A DNA stretch of 8,314 nt from Bacillota bacterium (GTDB lineage: Bacteria > Bacillota > Bacilli > Bacillales > Cytobacillaceae): positions 1 through 8,314 of the forward strand of contig JAEWIG010000276.1 of the NCBI GenBank assembly GCA_023387295.1. Reading direction: 5' to 3'. Of the stretch, positions 1-5,416 are shown piece after piece. A program made the translations under genes and the position numbers. The stretch's first letter is position 1. Every line of letters begins with the position of its first letter. The notes under the pieces were generated by a model that was not told the origin of the DNA, ran no database searches, and worked only from the letters and a program-made list of their open reading frames with translations.

Positions 1-2
1 GG

Positions 3-71
3 AATACAACCGAAGACTATTCAAAATTGGAAATCAATGCGAAGAATTTGAGATATTTTAATCAGTATTAA
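3..71 (+). CDS. Possible 3' end of an upstream gene (partial, unknown function)
   Basis: The left edge lies in a frame that stays open from position 3 to a TAA at 69-71 and would encode about 22 residues ending in NLRYFNQY. The codons look ordinary for a Bacillus gene. The stop lies 16 bases before the helicase ATG with the helicase ribosome binding site in between, which is the spacing expected for an upstream operon partner. The other two forward frames are also open for 16-19 codons here, so the frame choice is inference. Nothing about function can be read from so short a tail. Confidence 0.35.
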   Translation, partial: NTTEDYSKLEINAKNLRYFNQY

Positions 72-87
72 TAACAAGGGGAAGCAA

Positions 88-2316
88 ATGACAACAACGA
101 AGGCATATATCAAAGAATGGCAGCAAGCTTTGCAAAAAGAGATTAATCACCTGAAAAAGTTTGGCGGAAGCCGCTACTCTGTAATAAATGGACGGTTGTT
201 ATCTAATGACGGCCCGTATAGCTACTATTTTGATACAGCCATTTCATTAAGGATACCAGTTGGTTCCCAGATAAAATTGGAATGGGGAACGATGAAAAGT
301 AGTGGAAAGGTGCTTTCCTCTGAGGGCAGGGGAATCATTCTGTCTTTAGAGCAAAACTTTGGAGACCTCATCCCAGATGCATATCTGCTGCATGACCCTT
401 GGGAATTGCTTGAACAATTAATAGAGCGCTTGGATGAGATAAAAAAAAGCAAACAAAAACGGTTGAGAGTGAAGAGATTGATGAATCCTTCCTTGGAAAC
501 GAAACATCCTGTGGAAAAGATTAAGAGCAATGTCCATGAATTGATTTTGAGGTCCAAATATAATCCGGCTACGTTCGTCTGGGGGCCACCGGGTACTGGG
601 AAAACTTACACATTGGCCAGAACAGCGGCTAATAAATATTTTCAAAAGAAAAAAGTGTTGATATTGTCGCATAGCAATCAAGCTGTCGATGTATTGATGG
701 GTGAACTGACTGATTTTATTAAAAAGAAAAAAAAATTTCGAGAAGGGGATGTGCTCCGTTACGGCGGGAACATCGGGGAAACTCTATCAGATCATCACGA
801 AATTACGACAAATATGATGATCGAAAAGCAGGACCCTCTCCTTGCCCAGGATAGAGTAAGACTTGTTGAAGAAAGGCGCCATTTAAAGCAAGATTTGGCT
901 CATTCATTCAGTAAACGAGATTCGGATCATCTGTTAGAACTAGAAACAAAGATCGCCAGGATACTGGAGAAGGTCCGGAAAAAGGAAGTTGAATTGGTTA
1001 GAGATGCATTCATTGTTGGTACGACTCTAGCTAAAGCGGCTAGTGACAGCGCTGTTTATGAGCAGGATTATGACATCGTCATCCTCGATGAAGCAAGTAT
1101 GGCTTATGTACCACAGGCAGCTTTTGCGGCAACCTTGGGAAAACGAGTCATTATTTGCGGTGACTTTAAGCAATTGCCACCGATTGCTTCAAGCCGGGAC
1201 TTAACAGTGGCTAAATGGCTGAAAGAGGATGTATTCCATAAAGCTGGAGTGGTGGAATGGTTGAATAGGGAGAAGCTTCACCCTCAGCTTTTTTTATTAA
1301 AAGAGCAGAGGAGGATGCATCCTGATATTTCAGCTTTTACTAATCGATACATTTATCATTCACTAGTTGGAGATCATGAAAGTGTTGATAAAAGTAGAAA
1401 TAAAATCGCAAGTCTTGCTCCTTTTAAAGGGCGAGCTGCTGTGCTTTTGGATACGAGCTTCACGGGCTTGCATTGTATAAGTGATAAAGCAACCAATTCT
1501 AGATTCAATCTTTGGCAGCTACTGCTGTCTTTTCAATTGATTCATGAAGCATACATGAGTGGGGCTAAATCGATCGGGTATGTGACACCATACCGTGCCC
1601 AGGCGAATCTAATGGAGCTGCTTCTTGAGGAGATATATGAGAAAGAGCGCTGCCAAGCGGATATTATTGCGGCTACTGTTCACCGATTTCAGGGGAGTGA
1701 ACGAGATGTGATGATATTTGATACGGTTGATAGTGCGCCGCAAGAACGGGCGGGCATGCTTATAACTGGTAAGGAAAGTGAGCGTTTGATTAACGTAGCC
1801 ATTACGAGAACGAAAGGGAAATTCATTCACGTCAGCAATAGAAATTTTATTGAAAAACATATATATCAAGGAAAAACATTGCGCCAACTGGTTGATCATC
1901 AGGTCAGGAACAAACAAACGGTCACAACAGAAGAAATTGGCTCATGGATTCGAAATCAACAGCCAAAATTAAGATGGATTCATGCGCGAAAAGTAGAAAC
2001 GGTTTTTCAGGACATGAGTGCGGCAAAGTCATCGATTACCATCTCCTTGCCGGAGGGAACCCATTTATCTGAGGAATGGACTAAGCAGTTATTAAATAGA
2101 GGAAAACGAATAAAATTGACCATTATTTCAAATCAAAAGTGGAACCAATCTGATGTATGGCTGAATGAGAATTTTCCATTTCCGTTTGTAATCATTGATG
2201 AGGAAATTTTGTGGCTAGGATTTCCGCTAGAAGGCGCCAGAGGTGTCCAGCCCCCTTATGTAGCGGCTAGGCTGCGTTCGAGTAAAGTGTGTGAATACTT
2301 GTTAAGGCAGATTTAA
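88..2316 (+). CDS. Superfamily 1 (UPF1/DNA2-like) DNA/RNA helicase with degenerate PLD-like C-terminus
   Basis: Predicted cytoplasmic ATP-dependent nucleic-acid helicase of 742 residues. The ATG follows AAGGGGA at 76-82 at normal spacing. Residues 1-130 form a beta-rich N-terminal region like the barrel that precedes UPF1-type motors. Motor motifs appear in order: Walker A GPPGTGKT (166-173), motif Ia around LSHSNQAVD (193-201), Walker B ILDEAS (332-337), motif III CGDFKQLPP (357-365), motif IV QRRMHP (407-412), motif V VHRFQGSERD (531-540) and motif VI NVAITRT (569-575). A charged, helix-prone insert (about 245-305) matches the 1B stalk position. The tail (about 620-742) carries IIDEEILWLG, resembling the second half of a phospholipase D motif, but I see no HxK before it, so that domain is probably not a nuclease. 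ATPase activity is well supported. The substrate and pathway (repair, RNA metabolism or defence) cannot be told, and no recognisable defence partner lies in the window. Confidence 0.88.
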   Translation: MTTTKAYIKEWQQALQKEINHLKKFGGSRYSVINGRLLSNDGPYSYYFDTAISLRIPVGSQIKLEWGTMKSSGKVLSSEGRGIILSLEQNFGDLIPDAYLLHDPWELLEQLIERLDEIKKSKQKRLRVKRLMNPSLETKHPVEKIKSNVHELILRSKYNPATFVWGPPGTGKTYTLARTAANKYFQKKKVLILSHSNQAVDVLMGELTDFIKKKKKFREGDVLRYGGNIGETLSDHHEITTNMMIEKQDPLLAQDRVRLVEERRHLKQDLAHSFSKRDSDHLLELETKIARILEKVRKKEVELVRDAFIVGTTLAKAASDSAVYEQDYDIVILDEASMAYVPQAAFAATLGKRVIICGDFKQLPPIASSRDLTVAKWLKEDVFHKAGVVEWLNREKLHPQLFLLKEQRRMHPDISAFTNRYIYHSLVGDHESVDKSRNKIASLAPFKGRAAVLLDTSFTGLHCISDKATNSRFNLWQLLLSFQLIHEAYMSGAKSIGYVTPYRAQANLMELLLEEIYEKERCQADIIAATVHRFQGSERDVMIFDTVDSAPQERAGMLITGKESERLINVAITRTKGKFIHVSNRNFIEKHIYQGKTLRQLVDHQVRNKQTVTTEEIGSWIRNQQPKLRWIHARKVETVFQDMSAAKSSITISLPEGTHLSEEWTKQLLNRGKRIKLTIISNQKWNQSDVWLNENFPFPFVIIDEEILWLGFPLEGARGVQPPYVAARLRSSKVCEYLLRQI

Positions 2317-2412
2317 TTAGGTTGTATTACGATAGAATCGAACCCATTTTAGAAAGGCAACTAACCACTTGGAGTTGCCTTTTTTCACTTTTTTAGGGAC
2401 ATTACGCTAGAA
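2317..2412. repeat. Imperfect ~20-bp direct repeat flanking the helicase terminator
   Basis: Copy 1 spans 2317-2337 and copy 2 spans 2393-2412. Both begin TTAGG, have a divergent 3-4 base spacer, and then read ATTACGATAGAA in copy 1 and ATTACGCTAGAA in copy 2, so 11 of the last 12 bases match. The copies are about 75 bp apart, with the helicase terminator between them. They may be a small tandem duplication or a relic of an insertion and excision. No transposase or integrase is nearby, so the origin is unknown. Confidence 0.45.
2353..2385 (+). terminator. Intrinsic terminator of the helicase gene
   Basis: A perfect 10-bp stem pairs AAAGGCAACT (2353-2362) with AGTTGCCTTT (2373-2382) around a 10-base loop, and the T-run continues to 2385, with further T-rich sequence to 2394. 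It lies 36 bases after the helicase stop and separates that gene from the PTS operon. Confidence 0.9.
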
Positions 2413-2433
2413 CTTAGGACCGATTCCTGAGTT
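2411..2433. other. Hairpin 1 in the PTS operon upstream region
   Basis: AACTTAGGA (2411-2419) pairs with TCCTGAGTT (2425-2433) around the 5-base loop CCGAT, giving nine pairs of which one is a G-T wobble. No T-run follows, so it is not an ordinary terminator. It could be a protein-binding palindrome for a regulator or an end of a decayed element. Confidence 0.45.
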
Positions 2434-2439
2434 TCAATA

Positions 2440-2456
2440 CTGTGTGTGAAACACAG
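2440..2456. other. Hairpin 2 / inverted repeat upstream of the PTS operon
   Basis: CTGTGT (2440-2445) and ACACAG (2451-2456) form a perfect 6-bp inverted repeat around a 5-base centre. GAGT (2429-2432) and ACTC (2457-2460) could extend the stem past a 7-base bulge. It lies about 70 bp upstream of the proposed -35 element, a plausible position for an activator site, but I do not recognise the operator family. Confidence 0.4.
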
Positions 2457-2517
2457 ACTCTCGCCAATTTTAAATATTGCAAGTATTTTTTTCCTGAGAA
2501 GAAAAGAATTGTACATA

Positions 2518-2531
2518 TGAGAGCGTTTTCC
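2518..2531 (+). promoter_or_regulatory. Probable cre site (CcpA binding) for the PTS operon
   Basis: TGAGAGCGTTTTCC matches the Gram-positive catabolite-responsive element consensus TGWAANCGNTNWCA at all but two positions (G for A at the fourth base and C for A at the last), with the central GCGT core intact. It overlaps the proposed -35 element, a placement from which CcpA would repress the operon while preferred sugars are present. Carbon catabolite control is expected for PTS beta-glucoside and chitobiose operons, which supports the call. Confidence 0.6.
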
Positions 2532-2555
2532 ATCATAAAGTGAATTAATTATAGG
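2527..2555 (+). promoter_or_regulatory. Candidate sigma-A promoter of the PTS operon
   Basis: TTTCCA (2527-2532) as -35 and TATAGG (2550-2555) as -10 are separated by 17 bases and match consensus at four of six positions each. This would start the transcript near 2562, a leader of about 25 bases before the IIB start. An alternative pairs TTGTAC (2509-2514) with CATAAA (2534-2539) at a long 19-base spacing. Both are weak, as expected for an activator-dependent operon. I see no sigma-54 type -24/-12 element. Confidence 0.35.
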
Positions 2556-2573
2556 TTGTTTCATATTAGAGAG

Positions 2574-2580
2574 AAGGGGG
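2574..2580 (+). promoter_or_regulatory. Ribosome binding site that fixes the IIB start
   Basis: AAGGGGG ends one base before an ATG at 2582 but seven bases before a second in-frame ATG at 2588. Only the second has workable spacing, so translation most likely starts at 2588 and the ATG at 2582 is not used. Confidence 0.7.
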
Positions 2581-2587
2581 AATGGAG

Positions 2588-2893
2588 ATGAATATTTTAC
2601 TATGTTGTTCAGCGGGTATGTCTACAAGTCTACTAGTAACAAAAATGGAAAAGAGCGCAGAGGAACAAGGGCTGGATGCTACGATATGGGCGGTTTCAGC
2701 AAACGTTATTCGCGATCATATCGATAAGGCAGATGTCCTACTCGTTGGACCGCAAGTAAGGTATATGCTACCACAATTAAAGAAGTTAGGAGGTGAGAAG
2801 GGGATACCAGTAGATGTCATAAATACTGTTCATTATGGAATGTGCAATGGGGCAGAGGTATTGAAATTTGCAAGACAGCTAGTCACTAAATAG
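2588..2893 (+). CDS. chbB: PTS lactose/cellobiose-family IIB component (beta-diglucoside/chitobiose)
   Basis: Cytoplasmic phosphocarrier of about 101 residues, full length for the family, that takes phosphate from IIA and gives it to the sugar in IIC. The N-terminus carries the family signature CSAGMSTSLL. The Cys directly before SAG (Cys7 from the start at 2588) is the expected phosphorylated residue, and the extra Cys just before it is a minor variation. VLLVGPQVRYMLP in the middle and VDVINTVHYG later are typical of CelA/ChbB/LicB proteins. This is the first gene of the operon, followed by IIC after 13 bases. Family assignment is secure. Whether the sugar is cellobiose, lichenan-derived or chitobiose is inferred from the ChbG and GH4 neighbours; celA and licB are equally used symbols. 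Confidence 0.92.
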   Translation: MNILLCCSAGMSTSLLVTKMEKSAEEQGLDATIWAVSANVIRDHIDKADVLLVGPQVRYMLPQLKKLGGEKGIPVDVINTVHYGMCNGAEVLKFARQLVTK

Positions 2894-2896
2894 GAG
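2892..2896 (+). promoter_or_regulatory. Ribosome binding site that fixes the IIC start
   Basis: AGGAG is followed almost at once by an in-frame GTG (2898) but lies 10 bases before the ATG at 2907. The spacing favours the ATG, giving a protein that begins MSKLNYVLEN. Confidence 0.65.
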
Positions 2897-2906
2897 AGTG
2901 ATAAGA

Positions 2907-4226
2907 ATGAGCAAATTAAACTATGTTTTAGAAAACAAAGTTATGCCTGTTGCAGCACGGATTGCTGGGCAGCGTCATTTACAAGCGCTGCGTGATGGAC
3001 TTATCTTAACTATGCCATTAATTATTGTTGGTTCGATCTTTTTGATTTTAGGGTTTCTACCTATACCAGGCTATGCGGAATTCATGGCTAGAACTTTTGG
3101 TGATGCGTGGCTTACGAAGCTATTATATCCTGTCGGAGCCACATTTGATATTATGGCACTTATCGCTGGGTTCGGTATTGCCTATCGCTTAGCGGAAAAA
3201 TACGGTGTCGATGCATTATCGGCAGGTGCCATTTCGGTTGCAGCATTCCTACTTGCAACTCCGTATCAGGTTTCGTTTTTAGCAGAGGGAGCAACAGAAG
3301 CTGTTCTTGTTGGAGGGGCAATCCCAGCAGCTCTTATGGGGAGTAGAGGATTGTTTGTTGCCATGATAATTGCCATGCTGTCTACTGAAATTTATCGATT
3401 TATTATCCAAAAGAAATTTGTTATTAAAATGCCGGAGGGAGTTCCGCCAGCAGTAAGTAGATCCTTCATTGCCTTAATTCCTGGTGCCATTGTCATCACT
3501 GTTATTTGGCTGTTGCGTTTACTTGTTGAGCAGACGGATTTTGAAAGCTTACACAACGTTGTTGGAATTATTTTAGGAAAACCACTTGGAGCACTAGGTG
3601 GAAGTCTAATTGGAAGTTTAGTAGCTGTATTTCTTATTCAATTACTATGGTCATGTGGATTGCATGGGGCTTCTATTGTTGGTGGGGTAATGGGACCGAT
3701 TTGGTTAGCGTCAATGGATGCGAATAGAATTGCTTTTCAAGCTGGGTCCTCAGAGTTACCAAATATCTTTACTCAACAATTTTTCGACATTTTTATTTAT
3801 ATCGGAGGATCAGGGGCGACATTAGCGTTAGTAATTGCGATGTTATTGTTTGCTCGAAGTCAACAAATGAAACAATTAGGGCGATTAGCCATTGGACCAG
3901 GTCTATTTAATATTAATGAACCAATTACATTTGGAATGCCGATTGTGATGAACCCGCTCATGATCGTACCTTTCATTTTAGCTCCCCTTTCCATCGTCAT
4001 CATAACTTACGTTGCAATGACAACAGGCTTTGTTGCAAGACCATCTGGAATTGCTGTTCCATGGACAATGCCACCGATTATCGGTGGGTATTTAGCAGCA
4101 GGTAATAAATTTTCCGGTGCCATCTTACAGTTTGTAAACTTCCTCGTTGCCTTCGCTATTTATTATCCATTCCTCAGAATGTGGGATAAGCAAAAACTTA
4201 AGGAAGAGCAAGGAGCAACGAAATAG
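2907..4226 (+). CDS. chbC: PTS lactose/cellobiose-family IIC permease
   Basis: Integral membrane sugar channel of about 439 residues that binds the beta-disaccharide and presents it for phosphorylation by IIB. The sequence is strongly hydrophobic, with about ten membrane segments from residue 30 to 422. Two signatures mark the substrate site: CGLHG (250-254, with His253) and NINEPITFG (335-343, with Glu338). They correspond to the substrate-contacting His and Glu known from the structurally solved Bacillus cereus ChbC. The N-terminal KVMPVAARIAGQRHLQALRDG stretch (11-31) is the usual family start. It lies 13 bases after IIB and 8 bases before the deacetylase gene, so it is co-transcribed. celB and licC are synonyms. 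The exact substrate is inferred from context. Confidence 0.93.
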   Translation: MSKLNYVLENKVMPVAARIAGQRHLQALRDGLILTMPLIIVGSIFLILGFLPIPGYAEFMARTFGDAWLTKLLYPVGATFDIMALIAGFGIAYRLAEKYGVDALSAGAISVAAFLLATPYQVSFLAEGATEAVLVGGAIPAALMGSRGLFVAMIIAMLSTEIYRFIIQKKFVIKMPEGVPPAVSRSFIALIPGAIVITVIWLLRLLVEQTDFESLHNVVGIILGKPLGALGGSLIGSLVAVFLIQLLWSCGLHGASIVGGVMGPIWLASMDANRIAFQAGSSELPNIFTQQFFDIFIYIGGSGATLALVIAMLLFARSQQMKQLGRLAIGPGLFNINEPITFGMPIVMNPLMIVPFILAPLSIVIITYVAMTTGFVARPSGIAVPWTMPPIIGGYLAAGNKFSGAILQFVNFLVAFAIYYPFLRMWDKQKLKEEQGATK

Positions 4227-4234
4227 GGGGTACT

Positions 4235-4984
4235 ATGACAAAATTAGTAATCAATGCCGATGATTTCGGCTACTCAAAAGGAGTTAATCTAGGGATTATT
4301 GATGCCTATCAAAATGGTGTTGTTACATCTACAACGATGATGGTGAATATGCCTGGAGTGGAGCATGCGGTGGCACTAACTTTAGAAAATCCAGGTCTAG
4401 GCGTTGGCATTCATCTCGTTTTAGATTGTGGAGAGCCAGTAAATGCTAATGTTCCATCCCTAATTGATGATGAGGGGAGATTTCATAAAGCAGAAAGCCT
4501 ATCTCAAAAAGCAAAGCTTTCAGATATTGAAAAGGAACTCAATAGTCAAATTGAAAAATTTCATTCTTTAGGATTAGTTCCCACTCATCTTGATAGCCAT
4601 CATCATGTTCACGGACATGAAAAAATATATCCAATTATTGAGAAAATTGCTGAACTATACCAGCTTCCTATCCGGAAGGTTTCCGCTGATCCGAATCATT
4701 CTAGCAATCTTCATTTACAAACAACGCAATTCTTTATTCATAAGTTTTATGGAAACGATTTAACGGTACCATTTTTCCTAGATATGCTGGAAGAATTAGA
4801 GCCGTTTGAAACAGCTGAATTGATGTGCCACCCTGCATTTATCGATGAACCATTATTAACAGGGAGCTCGTACGCCCTTCAACGTGTGAGAGAATTGGCT
4901 ATTTTAACTGATTCAGCAGTAAAAGAAGCAATCGTGAACAAGAAGATTCAATTAGTTACTTATAAAGAGGCCTTTATTTTTTAG
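4235..4984 (+). CDS. chbG: ChbG/YdjC-family carbohydrate deacetylase
   Basis: Predicted cytoplasmic metal-dependent deacetylase of 249 residues, usual length for the family. In E. coli, ChbG removes one acetyl group from chitobiose and chitotriose (also as 6-phosphates), which is needed for operon induction and for hydrolysis by the GH4 enzyme. Visible active-site features are NADDFGYS (7-14) with the Asp pair at 9-10, GVGIHL with His60, and the His-rich metal site THLDSHHHVHGH (117-128). MCHPAF (197-202) is the typical late motif. Hydrophilic, with no signal peptide. The ATG follows a GGGGG run at 4226-4230. It sits between IIC and IIA, whereas in E. coli chbG is last. Immediately after it comes a strong hairpin. 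Its presence is the main reason to prefer a chitobiose-type sugar over cellobiose, though YdjC proteins also sit in other operons and some act on other sugars. Confidence 0.88.
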   Translation: MTKLVINADDFGYSKGVNLGIIDAYQNGVVTSTTMMVNMPGVEHAVALTLENPGLGVGIHLVLDCGEPVNANVPSLIDDEGRFHKAESLSQKAKLSDIEKELNSQIEKFHSLGLVPTHLDSHHHVHGHEKIYPIIEKIAELYQLPIRKVSADPNHSSNLHLQTTQFFIHKFYGNDLTVPFFLDMLEELEPFETAELMCHPAFIDEPLLTGSSYALQRVRELAILTDSAVKEAIVNKKIQLVTYKEAFIF

Positions 4985-5010
4985 TAGTTGTCGATAGCTG
5001 TATTAGATAT

Positions 5011-5056
5011 GTTTACTTCGGTCTTAGTTTTATACTAGCACCGAAGTAAACTTTTT
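5011..5056 (+). terminator. Strong hairpin with T-run inside the operon (internal terminator or attenuator)
   Basis: GTTTACTTCGGT (5011-5022) pairs perfectly with ACCGAAGTAAAC (5040-5051) and is followed by TTTTT (5052-5056). The loop pairs further: TTAGT (5024-5028) with ACTAG (5034-5038, one wobble), leaving one C-C mismatch, so the whole is a near-continuous 18-step stem. By form it is an efficient intrinsic terminator on the + strand. It lies 26 bases after the chbG stop and only 15 bases before the IIA ribosome binding site, leaving no room for a normal promoter after it. IIA and GH4 expression would then depend on read-through, regulated antitermination, or a promoter I cannot identify. 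Confidence 0.85.
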
Positions 5057-5083
5057 GAACGCGGTAATCTAAGGAGGAGCAAG

Positions 5084-5401
5084 ATGGAAAATCAAGAGCA
5101 TATCATTTTTCAACTAATTCTTCATGGTGGAAATGGGAGAAGCTCTGCCATGGAAGCAATCGCAGCAGCGAAGCAGGCAGATTTTTCAACGGCAAGGGAA
5201 AAATTACAGGAAGCAGCAGATGCAATCCATGAAGCACATAAAGTCCAAACATCACTTATTCAAGCAGAAGCCAGAGAAGAAAAGACAACAGTGTCATTGT
5301 TAATGGTTCACGCTCAAGATCATGTAATGAATGCCATAACGGTTAAAGACATAGCTACTGAATTTGTTAATTTATATGAAATGTTTCACCTAGAAAAGTA
5401 G
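5084..5401 (+). CDS. chbA: PTS lactose/cellobiose-family IIA component
   Basis: Cytoplasmic phosphocarrier of 105 residues, normal length for the LacF/CelC/ChbA/LicA family, which forms an all-helical trimer. It takes phosphate from HPr and passes it to IIB. The signature VHAQDHVM (75-82) holds the expected phosphorylated histidine (His76) and the metal-coordinating Asp79. The N-terminal half shows the standard GNGRSSAMEAI region (16-26). An AAGGAGG ribosome binding site (5071-5077) precedes the ATG, the strongest in the operon, which may offset reduced transcription past the hairpin just upstream. The gene is separated from the other PTS genes by chbG and that hairpin, and is followed after 15 bases by the GH4 gene. 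Confidence 0.93.
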   Translation: MENQEHIIFQLILHGGNGRSSAMEAIAAAKQADFSTAREKLQEAADAIHEAHKVQTSLIQAEAREEKTTVSLLMVHAQDHVMNAITVKDIATEFVNLYEMFHLEK

Positions 5402-5402
5402 C

Positions 5403-5409
5403 GGGAGGT
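5403..5409 (+). promoter_or_regulatory. Ribosome binding site for the TTG start of the GH4 gene
   Basis: GGGAGGT lies 7-8 bases before the TTG at 5417. No ATG or GTG gives a protein reaching the family's N-terminal nucleotide-binding loop at this spacing, so TTG is the start. Confidence 0.75.
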
Positions 5410-5416
5410 AAAAATT

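Noticed and set aside
225..681. Antisense open frames of 87-110 codons opposite the helicase
   Set aside because: They lie wholly within a gene whose motifs prove the + strand frame, have no good ribosome binding site that I can see, and encode low-complexity, unrecognisable sequence.
1609..1917. Antisense open frame of 102 codons opposite helicase motifs V-VI
   Set aside because: It is the complement of conserved helicase motifs; the + strand reading explains the sequence constraint.
2400..2587. LicT/BglG ribonucleic antiterminator or sigma-54 promoter with LevR-type control
   Set aside because: No antiterminator RNA consensus, no terminator between the promoter and IIB, and no TGGCAC-N5-TTGCA element; TTGCAA at 2477-2482 lacks the partner GG.
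5031..5036. TATACT as a -10 box for a separate IIA-GH4 promoter
   Set aside because: It matches five of six, but no acceptable -35 lies 16-19 bases upstream and there is no extended -10 TGN; it sits in the loop of the hairpin. Kept only as a remote possibility.
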